64,000 bases of DNA. Source: Micromonospora lupini (GTDB lineage: Bacteria; Actinomycetota; Actinomycetes; Mycobacteriales; Micromonosporaceae). The stretch lies in NCBI RefSeq assembly GCF_026342015.1, contig NZ_JAPENL010000002.1, positions 5,001-69,000 on the forward strand, read 5' to 3'. The position numbers and the translations under genes were made by a program. Below, in pieces: positions 7,890-16,647 of the stretch (positions within the stretch are counted from its first letter, which is position 1; the number at the start of each line of letters is the position of its first letter). The notes beneath the pieces were generated by a model. That model had not been told where the DNA came from, made no database searches, and saw nothing but the letters and a program-made list of their open reading frames with translations.

Positions 7890-9012
7890 TCAGCTCGTTG
7901 GCACGAGAAGGTAGGCCCGCCGCGCGGCGTCGCCACCCTCGTCACAGGCGATGGGACAGGCGAAGCCGACGATGACGCCGTCGTCGTTGACGTCCTCGGC
8001 GGAGCGGAGCGTCACCGTCGGGGGGAGGTTCCTGACCCTCTTGTTCAGGTCGATCATCCGGCCGCCCTGCCAGAGGAACGCCCGCTCGTTGTAGAACTGG
8101 TCGCTGCTGGTCCGGGCGAGGCCCACCACCTGGCCGGCCTCGTTCACAGCGCGCGCCTCGGAGTAGTTGCCGCCGAGGGATCCGAGATCGCGGATCGTGC
8201 CGTTGCGCCAGAGCGTCGCGTGCATCTCGCCGCTGGTGTTCTGCGAGACACCGACGACGTGGCCCCGGTCGTTGATGTCCCGGGCGTACGTGGACTCCGT
8301 GACGCCGCCCAGGGTGCCGAGATCCGTCAACGCGCCACCCTTCCAGACGAAGGCGTGCAGGCCGCCGCTCGGCACAGCGGCACCGCCCACGACGTGCCCG
8401 GAGCCGTTCACCCCGTAGGCGATGCTGTCCGTGCCCCACGGCCCTGCCTGGCCACCGAGCGTGCCCAGGTCGATGACCCTGCCGTCACGCCAGACGACCG
8501 CCCGGGTCGGCGCCCCCTGCCTCTCGAACCGGCTGCCGACCACCACGCCGTCCTCGTTGATGTCGTACGCCGCGCTTCCGCTGCCCGCGCCGTAGCCGGT
8601 GCCGAGGTCGGTCATGCCGCCGCCGGAGTACCGGAAGGCGTGTGGGGGGGTCCGTCGCGTTGACATGGGTCGCCCCCACGACGACACCCTGCTCGTTGAT
8701 GGCCTCGGCGGAACTCGCGCTGTACGTGTTGACGTAGAGCGCGCCCAGGTCGCTCATCGCCCCGTCGGACCAGGCGAACGCGTGGAAGTTGTAGATTCCG
8801 TCGATCGTGGAGTGGCCCACCACGGTGCGGGCGTTGTTGAGGGCGGATCCGTCGCTGCTGGGCGGCTCCCCGGTGCTCGGCACACCGAGTGTGCCGAGGT
8901 CGATGAAGGTGTACGTGGGCAGCGCGGCGGCTGCCGTCGCGGCGGCCGGCACGGTGGCCAGACCGGTCGTCAACACGATCAGGAAGCCCAGACTTCTCCG
9001 CAGTCGACTCAT
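7890..9012 (-). pseudogene. Secreted HAF-repeat protein, reading frame broken at a G7 run
   Basis: An exported protein built from HAF-type repeats (for example LGTLGG followed by AYGVNGSGHVVG and HAFVWKGG). It has a clear signal peptide (RRSLGFLIVLTTGLATVPAA). The frame from ATG 9012 stays coherent to NATDPP at about 8650, then shifts. The second frame resumes as HAFRYSGGGMTDLG and runs to the stop at 7890. The break falls exactly on a run of seven G (8644-8650); six would give one continuous protein of about 374 residues. It is either a real frameshift (possibly phase-variable) or a homopolymer sequencing error. HAF proteins have no established biochemical role. Confidence 0.8.
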
Positions 9013-9485
9013 CGACCAGTCCCCTCGTTGGTGGCGTCTGTGGCAATGATGTCGGCCAACGGGGTCCAGGGGCTTACGTCACCCTTACCGATCAGATTCC
9101 TTGACAGGCATCGATACGTTGTCAACCACTGCGCCGGGGCGGCCCGCGACCCGAGGTACCGCACCTCGTGGCCGTCGCAGACCGGCCCGGTCGCCGACGT
9201 GCTGTACTCCGCTTCCGGCAACTCCGCCCCGCGACCACGCCGCCGCCGAGGAGCCTGCCGCCCGGGTCGTCTCGCCCCGGGCCGACGCCGCGGGGCATGC
9301 CAGCGACCGCTGACCACCGCGGGTCGGGCAGACCCGAACGGCGGACGCGGCGGCCGGCCACGGATGATCCGTGGCCGGCCGGGTAAGCAGCGGCCTTGCC
9401 TGGTGGGGAGACGACCGGTGTCGCGGTGTCCCGCGACGGACGCACGGGCGGGCGGCGCTGGCCGGCCCGCCCGTGCGCGCCCCGG
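9013..9485. other. Gene-free stretch with two strong palindromes
   Basis: No credible gene is present in these 473 bp. At 9351-9381 there is a perfect palindrome with 14-bp arms (CGGCCGGCCACGGA) around the loop TGA. At 9441-9477 there are perfect 13-bp arms (CGCACGGGCGGGC) with an 11-nt loop, nine bases after the stop of the minus-strand gene at 9486, which makes it the likely terminator for that gene. Confidence 0.6.
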
Positions 9486-10031
9486 TCAGTTCGAGGTGAC
9501 CCAGTTCCAGGCCGAGACGACCCACTCGGTCTGCTGCAGCCAGGCGACGCCGAGACCGACGAGGAAGACTGCGGTGGCCAGGTGCGCGCCCCACGCGCTG
9601 CGCCGGACCCGCCCGAGCTGCCGCTCCAGCACCAGCCGGCCGATCACCCGGGCCAGCGCGAACAGGCCGACCGCCACCAACAGGCTCAACACGAGCACCA
9701 GCAGCGGGCCGGACAGGTTGCCCCCGCCGGAGAGCGCCCAGATCCCCCAGCAGACGAACGCGAACAGGCCACCGGCCGCGCTCCACTCGCCGCCGCGACG
9801 CAGCTGGGCCAGCCGCCAACTCAACGGCCGCCGCGGCGCCGGCTCGTCCGGCCAGCCGGTGCCGGTCGGCTCCTGCTGCACCACCGGGAACGGTTCGGTC
9901 CGCGGGGTGCGCGGCTGACCCACCGGCGCGACACCCCGGCGGAAGCCGTCCCGCTGCGGCGGCACCCCGACGCCTGCCTGCGGTGGGACCTCCACGGTTC
10001 GCTCCGCCCACGGCTGCGTCTGGTCTGCCAT
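9486..10031 (-). CDS. Hypothetical membrane protein
   Basis: A 181-residue protein with a proline- and charge-rich cytosolic N-terminus (about residues 1-80). It is followed by about three hydrophobic segments: FAFVCWGIWALSGG, LLVLVLSLLVAVGLFALARV and ATAVFLVGLGVAWL. I select ATG 10031 because GGGGAGGACGAG precedes it closely and the longer frame upstream is of shadow type. No family recognised. It is divergent from the conserved small protein at 10171, and a strong terminator follows it. Confidence 0.75.
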   Translation of the reverse strand: MADQTQPWAERTVEVPPQAGVGVPPQRDGFRRGVAPVGQPRTPRTEPFPVVQQEPTGTGWPDEPAPRRPLSWRLAQLRRGGEWSAAGGLFAFVCWGIWALSGGGNLSGPLLVLVLSLLVAVGLFALARVIGRLVLERQLGRVRRSAWGAHLATAVFLVGLGVAWLQQTEWVVSAWNWVTSN

Positions 10032-10170
10032 CTCGTCCTCCCCCTGACCGGCGGCGACACCACCGCCCGAATCCGAGGGTAGCCAGCCGGCAAATCGGTC
10101 GCCGACCGCCGTCCGGCGCGAACCCGGCACGACGTGCCGAAATCCACACCTGGCGAGGTACGGTCGGCTG

Positions 10171-10509
10171 ATGGGTGATCCGGAGCGACGCAGGCGACGA
10201 CTACGCCACCAGCCCGACTCCGACCAGGCGGCGACCGCCGACGGTTCGACGGTCAGCACGGCCGGCGTACACGACGGCGTGGAGCCGCCGCCACGACGTC
10301 GGGGGCCCGGCGGCGACGACCGCGACGGCGAGCGGGGGTTGCGGGGGCTTGTCGGCTCCGGCTCGTCCCAGGTGGGGCTGACCGCCGCGCTGCGGGCCCG
10401 GGACGCCGCCCGGCCCACCGACGACGATCTCGCCGAGGCGGAGGCCCGGGTGGTGGTCGTCCGCCGCAACTGGGTGCCCCGCGAGGATCTGCCCCGCTCG
10501 CCGCGCTGA
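10171..10509 (+). CDS. Conserved actinobacterial hypothetical protein
   Basis: A 112-residue soluble protein. The first 50 residues are Arg-, Asp- and Gly-rich and probably disordered. The C-terminal half is the conserved part: GLRGLVGSGSSQVGLTAALR, then ARDAARPTDDDLAEAE and VVVRRNWVPRED. I recall this C-terminal pattern from uncharacterised proteins in many actinobacteria, often beside rpiB. Its stop lies 15 bp from the convergent rpiB stop. Function unknown. Confidence 0.8.
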   Translation: MGDPERRRRRLRHQPDSDQAATADGSTVSTAGVHDGVEPPPRRRGPGGDDRDGERGLRGLVGSGSSQVGLTAALRARDAARPTDDDLAEAEARVVVVRRNWVPREDLPRSPR

Positions 10510-10524
10510 GGGCGGCAGCCCGGG

Positions 10525-10992
10525 TCAGGGCAGGTCGGGCAGCTCCCCGGTCTGCTCGTACGTGGCGACCTGGATGATCCGGCGGGCGTGCCGCTCGTTG
10601 CCGGAGAACGGCGTGTTCAGGAACGCCTCGACGATGCCGGTGGCCTCGTCCAGGGTGTGCTGACGGGCGCCCACCGCGACGACGTTCGCGTCGTTGTGCT
10701 GGCGGGCGAGCTGAGCCGTCTCGACGCTCCAGGCCAGCGCGGCGCGGACGCCGGCGACCTTGTTCGCGGCGATCTGCTCGCCGTTGCCGGACCCGCCGAT
10801 GACCACCCCCAGGGAGGTCTCGTCGGCTACCACCCGGTCACCCGTGTGCAGGCAGAACGTCGGGTAGTCGTCGTCCGGGTCGTAGCTGTGCGGGCCGACG
10901 TCGACCACGTCGTACCCCTGCTTGGCCAGGTGGTTGGCCAGGTGCACCTTCAACTCGAAACCGGCGTGATCGGATCCCAGGTAGACGCGCAT
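10525..10992 (-). CDS. rpiB: Ribose-5-phosphate isomerase B
   Basis: A 155-residue isomerase interconverting ribulose 5-phosphate and ribose 5-phosphate in the pentose phosphate pathway. The opening YLGSDHAGFELK and the loop GGSGNGEQIAANK are diagnostic. The glutamate in GNGEQ is the catalytic-base position used by mycobacterial RpiB in place of the cysteine of E. coli RpiB. HNDANVVAVGAR supplies the phosphate-binding part. Length and synteny match Rv2465c. Start ATG gives MRVYLGSDHAG. Confidence 0.96.
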   Translation of the reverse strand: MRVYLGSDHAGFELKVHLANHLAKQGYDVVDVGPHSYDPDDDYPTFCLHTGDRVVADETSLGVVIGGSGNGEQIAANKVAGVRAALAWSVETAQLARQHNDANVVAVGARQHTLDEATGIVEAFLNTPFSGNERHARRIIQVATYEQTGELPDLP

Positions 10993-11014
10993 ACCGGGCA
11001 GTCTGTCAGGCCGC

Positions 11015-11048
11015 GCTCTCCGACGCCGCAGGGGCGGCGTCGGAGAGC
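11015..11048 (-). terminator. Strong terminator downstream of the DUF1015 gene
   Basis: A perfect inverted repeat with 15-bp arms, GCTCTCCGACGCCGC and its complement, and a 4-nt loop AGGG. It lies between the DUF1015 stop (11082) and the rpiB start (10992). Confidence 0.75.
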
Positions 11049-11081
11049 CGGGTTCGTCACACGGTCGTGCGGGGAGGTCAC

Positions 11082-12281
11082 TCAGCGCGGCAGCTCGGCG
11101 ACCACCAGGCCGCCGCGCGCCTTCGGGGTGAACCAGGTGCTCTTGCGGGGCATCTTCTCCCGGGCCAGGTTCACCGCGACGAAGTCGGCCACGGTCACCG
11201 GCGCGATGAGGACTGCCAGCTCGGCCCGCCCGGCGTCGACCTCACCGGTGAGCCAGCTCGCCGGGTAGTCGCCGCCCACGTAGGTGATCCGCTTGTCGCC
11301 CGGGTCCAGTCCCAGGGCGTCGCGCAGCAGCAGCCGCTCGACCAGGGCGTGGTCCAGGTTCTCCAGGCGGGCGTCGGCGGTGGCGGGCAGGCGCACCGCG
11401 TACCCCTCGCCGGCCAGCCGCAGGTGGACGGTGCCGCCGGCCGCCGGGACCTCGACCGGCCCGTCGATCGGCTCGACCTCGGCCCCCGCCGCGCGCAACC
11501 GGTCGAGCAGTTCGCCAGGCGTGGTGGTCAGCTCGCTGACCAGCCGGTTGTACGGCTGGATGGCCACCGACGCGGGCGTGGTCACCACGGCCAGGAAGCG
11601 CGACAACCCGCCGGTCTGGGCGGCCAGGCTGCGGTGGTTGCCGTCGGCGACGACCAGCTCGCCGCCACCGGCGAGACCTGTCAACGCATCCTGCTCCGGA
11701 CCGGGGCCGACCAGCCAGATGGCGTGGGTGCGCCCCGCCTGGTCGGTGTCGGTCGCGGCGGGCGCCCCGGCCGCGTCGGTCGCCGCCGCGAGCGCGGCGT
11801 GCAGCTCGTCGCCGCTCCCGGTCTGCAGCAGGAGTACGGGTGAGAGCAGGTGACCCAGCGCCTCGGCCAGCGCGACGCGCTCGCGCACCTTTGCGATGAA
11901 GACGTCCTCGTTGCGGATGACCAGGCCCGGCTCGTCGGCGCGGGTGGAGATCTGGTCGGTGTCCACCATCGCGAACAGCCCGTACGCCGTCTCCTCGCCC
12001 GGGGCGCTGATCCGGTACAGCACGACCACCTGCTCGGCGGGGGTGTAGCTGCCGTCGGCCTTGGCCTCGGCGAGGCGCGCCACCGAGTCCGGCAACGCGT
12101 CGAGGAAGGACGTGCCCAGGCTGCCGGGCGCCCGATGCGGCATCTCGATGCCGAGGGCGCTGTGCGGGTTCGCCTCGATGATCGCGGTGATCTCCGCGTC
12201 GTCGGCGAACTCGTCGTAGTTCTGCGCGCCGGTGCCGCCAGTGGTGATCCAGGCCCGGGCGATCGGATGCACGACAGTCAT
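11082..12281 (-). CDS. DUF1015 family protein
   Basis: A 399-residue cytosolic protein of the DUF1015 family: early NYDEFADDAEITAIIEANP and PHSALGIEMP, a central LVVADGNHRSLAAQ motif, and a C-terminal KRITYVGGDYPASWL. The ADGNHR segment is the most conserved signature of the family; no reaction has been firmly assigned. ATG 12281 is taken as start, with GTG 12287 an alternative two codons earlier. It is probably monocistronic, ending at the strong terminator before rpiB. Confidence 0.85.
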   Translation of the reverse strand: MTVVHPIARAWITTGGTGAQNYDEFADDAEITAIIEANPHSALGIEMPHRAPGSLGTSFLDALPDSVARLAEAKADGSYTPAEQVVVLYRISAPGEETAYGLFAMVDTDQISTRADEPGLVIRNEDVFIAKVRERVALAEALGHLLSPVLLLQTGSGDELHAALAAATDAAGAPAATDTDQAGRTHAIWLVGPGPEQDALTGLAGGGELVVADGNHRSLAAQTGGLSRFLAVVTTPASVAIQPYNRLVSELTTTPGELLDRLRAAGAEVEPIDGPVEVPAAGGTVHLRLAGEGYAVRLPATADARLENLDHALVERLLLRDALGLDPGDKRITYVGGDYPASWLTGEVDAGRAELAVLIAPVTVADFVAVNLAREKMPRKSTWFTPKARGGLVVAELPR

Positions 12282-12370
12282 GCCCACTGACGCTACCGGC
12301 GGCGACGGCGCGGGCGACGGGGACCCGCGCGGCGTCCACCAGATGAAAGTGTCGGGCCGCGGCGTGGTGG

Positions 12371-13012
12371 TCAGCCGGCGCGACCGGACGCGCCGTTGTG
12401 CCGCCGGTGCCGGCCGGCGACGACCGGTCCGGAGTTGCCGCGCCGGCCGTTCACTGCGGGTCCGGTGACGGCGTTGCGCCGGGGCGCGGCGGGCGGTCCC
12501 GGCACGGGACGCGGTTCCGGCGGTGGCGCCGGAACGGGTCGCGGGTTCAGCGGCGGCGTCGGCACGGGACGCGGGGCGGCGGGCGCCGGCGGGGGCGGGG
12601 CTGGCTCGGCCGGCGCGGCCGCCGACACCGCGACGGGTTCCACGGACGGCGGTACGACCGGGTCCTCTGCCGTCGACACGGCCGGCGCCATCGGCACGAC
12701 AGGCGTCGGTACGACAGACATCGGCACGACAGGCATCGGTACGACAGGCATCGGTACGACGGGCGTCGTCGCCGACACGGCAGGTGTCGTCGTCACCGGT
12801 GTGACAGGTGTGGGCGTCAGGCGCGAGGTGACCGGCACCCGGGCCACGCCGACCACGATGGGCGGGGCGAGCAGGTCCACCACGTGGGCGGGAAGGTCCG
12901 GGCGGACCGTCGGCCAGCGGGAGTCGTCGACCGACCAGTACGCCGCGCCGGGAGTCTCGATCACCCCCTGTCGGGTCGACTGATCGTCACCGGACGCACG
13001 GTGCTTGGCCAT
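12371..13012 (-). CDS. Low-complexity Pro/Val-rich repeat protein
   Basis: A 213-residue protein with no recognised domain. Residues about 1-75 contain WSVDDSRWPTVRPDLPAHVV; the middle consists of five-residue repeats of the type VVPMP, and the C-terminal third is Pro/Ala/Arg-rich and basic. ATG 13012 has GTGGAGG about ten bases upstream, which supports this strand over the Gly/Thr-rich antisense frame. No signal peptide or membrane helix is seen. Function unknown; the existence of the gene is likely but not certain because low-complexity GC-rich DNA leaves several frames open. Confidence 0.55.
   Translation of the reverse strand: MAKHRASGDDQSTRQGVIETPGAAYWSVDDSRWPTVRPDLPAHVVDLLAPPIVVGVARVPVTSRLTPTPVTPVTTTPAVSATTPVVPMPVVPMPVVPMSVVPTPVVPMAPAVSTAEDPVVPPSVEPVAVSAAAPAEPAPPPPAPAAPRPVPTPPLNPRPVPAPPPEPRPVPGPPAAPRRNAVTGPAVNGRRGNSGPVVAGRHRRHNGASGRAG
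12689..12763. repeat. 15-bp tandem repeat inside the Pro/Val-rich gene
   Basis: Five adjacent 15-bp units of the form CATCGGCACGACAGG (plus-strand reading) encode the five-residue periodicity of the Pro/Val-rich protein. Being divisible by three, copy-number change would lengthen the protein without breaking its frame. Confidence 0.85.
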
Positions 13013-13134
13013 CGGGATTGCCTCCACGAGCTGCGGGTGCGGCCCAGCGGGTCGCTGCGGCGGACACCGAGGGAAACGACGCCCCCCGCCCAGCGGTGAC
13101 GCAGTGACCGCGAGGCGTACCCGCCGCCGACGAG

Positions 13135-13181
13135 ACGCGCCCCCGCCCGGTCCACGAGACGGTGGCCGGACGGGGGCGCGT
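13135..13181 (-). terminator. Terminator of the Rv2466c-like gene
   Basis: Arms ACGCGCCCCCGCCCGG and CCGGACGGGGGCGCGT pair with one mismatch across a loop of about 15 nt. They lie 11 bp after the stop codon at 13193 on the minus strand. Confidence 0.7.
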
Positions 13182-13192
13182 GCGCTAGTTGC

Positions 13193-13819
13193 TCAGTCGA
13201 AGATCGGGCCCAGGTCGCGGGTGCGCTTGAGCTCGTAGAAGCCCGGCGTGCCGGCGACCAGCAGCACGCCGTCCCAGAGCCGGCCCGCGGCCTCGCCCTT
13301 CGGTCGCGGCGTGATCACCGGGCCGAAGAAGGCGACAGGCGTGCCGTCCGGGCCGGGCGCGTGGATGACCGGGGTGCCCACGTCCTGGCCCACCGGCCGC
13401 ATACCTGCCTCGTGGCTGGCCCGCAGCGCCTCGTCGTACTCGGTGCTCTCGGCGGCGTCGGCAAGCGCCGGGTCCAGCCCGGCCTCGGTCAGCGCGGCGA
13501 CGTAGAGCTCCTGACCCCGCTCCTCCTTGCCGAGGTGGATGCGGGTGCCGAGGGCCGTGTAGAGCTTGCGGAGCACGTCGTTGCCGTAGCGCTGCTCGGC
13601 GGCGATGCAGATCCGTACCGGACCCCAGGCGGTGCTCAGGAACGTCTTGTAATCCTCGGGCAACTCGTCCCGGCCCTCGTTGAGCACGGCCAGGCTCATC
13701 ACGTGGAAGCGGATGTCCACGTCACGGACCTGCTCGACCTCGAGCAGCCAGCGGGACGTGATCCACGCCCACGGGCAGGCCGGGTCGAACCACATGTCGG
13801 CGGTGACACGATCGGTCAC
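13193..13819 (-). CDS. DsbA-fold mycothiol-dependent nitroreductase family protein (Rv2466c-like)
   Basis: A 208-residue thioredoxin-fold oxidoreductase of the DsbA/FrnE branch closely resembling mycobacterial Rv2466c, a mycothiol-dependent enzyme that reduces nitro compounds and protects against oxidative stress. WFDPACPWAWITSRWLLEV carries the active site at residues 15-18, and GTPVIHA plus the C-terminal FYELKRTRD are also as in the family. As I recall it, the mycobacterial active site is CPWC; here it is CPWA, so only the nucleophilic Cys15 remains, which fits a mechanism using mycothiol as the second thiol. Its position next to pepN also matches mycobacteria. Confidence 0.9.
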   Translation of the reverse strand: MTDRVTADMWFDPACPWAWITSRWLLEVEQVRDVDIRFHVMSLAVLNEGRDELPEDYKTFLSTAWGPVRICIAAEQRYGNDVLRKLYTALGTRIHLGKEERGQELYVAALTEAGLDPALADAAESTEYDEALRASHEAGMRPVGQDVGTPVIHAPGPDGTPVAFFGPVITPRPKGEAAGRLWDGVLLVAGTPGFYELKRTRDLGPIFD

Positions 13820-14030
13820 GGTGAGGTCCCTTCGCGACGGGTGACGCCGGACGTCCGACGTCTCCTCCGATCCTCACCCCGCGGCCCATCGACCGGCACC
13901 TGAATGAGAGCGTGACCTCGGCCACCGCTTGCTGCCCGTCCGTGGAAGACTCGGATCGGGCCGGACGTCACGAGCGGTCGGCAGACGGGCGCCGCCGGGC
14001 GTACGGCGAGACGTGGGATGGAGACGAACA

Positions 14031-16589
14031 GTGCCGGGAGTGCGTAACCTGACGCAGGTCGAGGCGACCGAGCGGGCCCGCCTGCTCGAGGTGACCGGGT
14101 ACGACATCAGTCTGGACCTGTCGACCGCCGTGCTGGCGGCCGACAACCGCACCTTCCGGTCGACGACCGAGGTCCGGTTCCGCTGCGGCGAATCGGGAGC
14201 GAGCACGTTCATCGAGGTGGCCGCCGAGTCGGTGCGGTCCGCGACGCTTAACGGCGCCGCGGTGGACCTGTCCGACTGGTCTGCCGAGAAGGGCCTCACC
14301 CTGTCCGGGCTGGGCACTGACAACACCCTGGTCGTCGACGCGGACTTCGCCTACTCCAACAGCGGGCAGGGCCTGCACCGCACTGTCGACCCGGTGGACG
14401 GCGAGACGTACCTCTACAGCCAGTTCGAGACGGCCGACGCGCAACGGGTGTTCGCCTGCTTCGACCAGCCCGACCTGAAGAGCGTCTACACCTGGCACGC
14501 GACTGTGCCGGGGCACTGGCGGGTCGTGTCCAACATGCCCGTGCAGCGCGAGGAGCCGGCCGACGAGGGGCTCAAGACCCTGCACTTCACCGAGTCGCCC
14601 CGGATGAGCACGTACATCACCGCGCTGTGCGCCGGCCCGTACCACGAGGTGCGCGACAGCCACGACGGCATCGACCTGGGCGTGTTCTGCCGGGCGTCCA
14701 TGTCGCAGTACCTGGACTCCGACGACCTGTTCCTCATCACCAAGCAGGGCTTCGACTTCTTCCACGAGAAGTTCGGGGTCCGCTACCCGCTGCCCAAGTA
14801 CGACCAGCTGTGGGTGCCCGACTTCAACGCCGGCGCGATGGAGAACTTCGGCTGCGTCACGCACGCCGAGTCGCACTACCTGTTCCGCTCGCAGGTCACC
14901 GACTTCGAGTACGAGCAGCGGGCCAACACGATCCTGCACGAGCTGGCCCACATGTGGTTCGGCGACCTGGTCACCATGCGCTGGTGGAACGACCTGTGGC
15001 TCAACGAGTCGTTCGCCGAGTGGGCCAGCCACTGGTGCAACACCAACGCCACCCGGTTCACCGAGGCGTGGACGACGTTCCTGTCCATCCGCAAGAACTG
15101 GGGCTACCGCCAGGACCAGCTCTCCTCCACGCACCCTGTCTACACCGAGATGCCGGACATGGAGGCCGTCGAGGTCAACTTCGACGGCATCACGTACGCC
15201 AAGGGCGCGAGCGTGCTCAAGCAGCTCGTCGCGTACGTGGGCGAGGAGCCGTTCGTGGCCGGGCTGCGGGCGTACTTCGGCAAGCACGCCTGGGGCAACG
15301 CCACCTTCGACGACCTGCTCACCGAGCTGGAGACGGCCTCGGGCCGGGAGCTGCGCAAGTTCGCGGCGCAGTGGCTGGAGACCGCGCAGGTCAACACGCT
15401 GCGGCCGGAGGTGACGATCGGCGCCGACGGCACGTACGAGCAGGTGGTCGTCCGGCAGGAGGCGCCGACGGCGTACCCGACGCTGCGCACCCACCGCATC
15501 GGCGTGGGCCTGTACGACCTGACCGACGGGCGGCTGGTCCGCCGCGAGCGGTACGAGGTGGACGTGACAGGCGAGCGGACCGACCTCGCCGACCTGCGCG
15601 GTGTCCGGGCGGCCGATGTGCTGCTGCTCAACGACGACGACCTGAGCTACACCAAGCTGCGCCTCGACGACCGGTCGATGGCCACTGTGGTGCAGCACAT
15701 CGGCGGCTTCGACTCGTCGCTGGCCCGTGCCCTGTGCTGGACGGCCGCGTGGGACATGACCCGCGACGCCGAGCTGGCGACCCGCGACTACGTGGCGCTG
15801 GTGCTGGCCGGGCTGTCCGCGGAGACCGACATCAACCTGGTGACCGCCACCCTGCGCCAGGCCACCACCGCGCTCACCCTCTACGCCGACCCGGCCTGGG
15901 CGCCCACCGGCTGGGCGGGGGTGGCCCGCACGGCGAAGGACGCGCTCGCCGCCGCCGAACCGGGCAGCGGTTTCCAGCTGGCCTGGGCCCGGGCGTACAC
16001 CTCGGCCGCCCGGTCCGAGGAGGACCTGGCCACGCTGCGCGGCTGGCTGGACGGCACCGGCGCTCCGGCCGGGCTGACCGTGGACACCGAGCTGCGCTGG
16101 ACGGTGCTCGGGGCGTTGGTGGCCAACGGCGCGGCCGGCGCCGCCGAGATCGAGGCGGAACTGGCCGGCGACCGCACCGCCAGCGGCGAGCGGGAGGCCG
16201 CGTACGCCCACGCGCTGGTGCCGACCGCGGAGAACAAGGCTGCCGTGTGGGCGCTGCTGACCGGCCCGGACGCGCTGCCGAACTGGCGGCACCGGGCCCT
16301 GTTGCAGGGCCTCGCCCACCCGGCGCAGGTGGAGCTGGTCACCCCGTACCGGGAGAAGTACTTCGCGGCGATCGGCCAGGTGTGGGCCACGCGGGACAGC
16401 GAGCCGGCGCAGGAGTTCGCCCAGTTGGCGTACCCGACCTACCTGGTGGAGGACGACACGGTGGCGGCCACCGACGCGTGGCTGGCAGGCGACGGCAACC
16501 CTGGCCCGCTGCGCCGACTGGTCGCCGAGGGCCGCGACGGTGTGCTGCGGGCGCTCAAGGCCCGCGCGAAGGACGCCGAGCAGAGCTGA
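14031..16589 (+). CDS. pepN: Aminopeptidase N (M1 family)
   Basis: An 852-residue zinc aminopeptidase that removes N-terminal residues from peptides, completing cytosolic protein turnover after the Clp proteases. Exopeptidase motif GAMENFG lies at about residue 268. The zinc site HELAHMWFGD starts at about residue 303, and the third ligand is the Glu of NESFAEW at about 326. The C-terminal half is the ERAP-like helical domain. GTG 14031 is preferred because it gives PGVRNLTQVEATERARLL, the usual family beginning, with GGATGGAG upstream. A strong terminator follows. Confidence 0.96.
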   Translation: MPGVRNLTQVEATERARLLEVTGYDISLDLSTAVLAADNRTFRSTTEVRFRCGESGASTFIEVAAESVRSATLNGAAVDLSDWSAEKGLTLSGLGTDNTLVVDADFAYSNSGQGLHRTVDPVDGETYLYSQFETADAQRVFACFDQPDLKSVYTWHATVPGHWRVVSNMPVQREEPADEGLKTLHFTESPRMSTYITALCAGPYHEVRDSHDGIDLGVFCRASMSQYLDSDDLFLITKQGFDFFHEKFGVRYPLPKYDQLWVPDFNAGAMENFGCVTHAESHYLFRSQVTDFEYEQRANTILHELAHMWFGDLVTMRWWNDLWLNESFAEWASHWCNTNATRFTEAWTTFLSIRKNWGYRQDQLSSTHPVYTEMPDMEAVEVNFDGITYAKGASVLKQLVAYVGEEPFVAGLRAYFGKHAWGNATFDDLLTELETASGRELRKFAAQWLETAQVNTLRPEVTIGADGTYEQVVVRQEAPTAYPTLRTHRIGVGLYDLTDGRLVRRERYEVDVTGERTDLADLRGVRAADVLLLNDDDLSYTKLRLDDRSMATVVQHIGGFDSSLARALCWTAAWDMTRDAELATRDYVALVLAGLSAETDINLVTATLRQATTALTLYADPAWAPTGWAGVARTAKDALAAAEPGSGFQLAWARAYTSAARSEEDLATLRGWLDGTGAPAGLTVDTELRWTVLGALVANGAAGAAEIEAELAGDRTASGEREAAYAHALVPTAENKAAVWALLTGPDALPNWRHRALLQGLAHPAQVELVTPYREKYFAAIGQVWATRDSEPAQEFAQLAYPTYLVEDDTVAATDAWLAGDGNPGPLRRLVAEGRDGVLRALKARAKDAEQS

Positions 16590-16602
16590 CCAGCGAGTAC
16601 GC

Positions 16603-16644
16603 GGCCCGGGCCGGCGTGGGTGCGAGCCCACGCCGGCCCGGGCC
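16603..16644 (+). terminator. Terminator of pepN
   Basis: A perfect inverted repeat with 18-bp arms (GGCCCGGGCCGGCGTGGG) and a 6-nt loop TGCGAG, beginning 13 bp after the pepN stop. Confidence 0.8.
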
Positions 16645-16647
16645 ATT

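Noticed and set aside
9085-10149. A 354-codon minus-strand frame over 9.1-10.1 kb
   Set aside because: Arg/Gly/Ala-rich shadow of the membrane-protein gene at 9486-10031, which has helices and a ribosome-binding site in another frame.
12689-12763. 15-bp repeats considered as a CRISPR or regulatory array
   Set aside because: Units are directly adjacent without unique spacers and match a five-residue protein periodicity.
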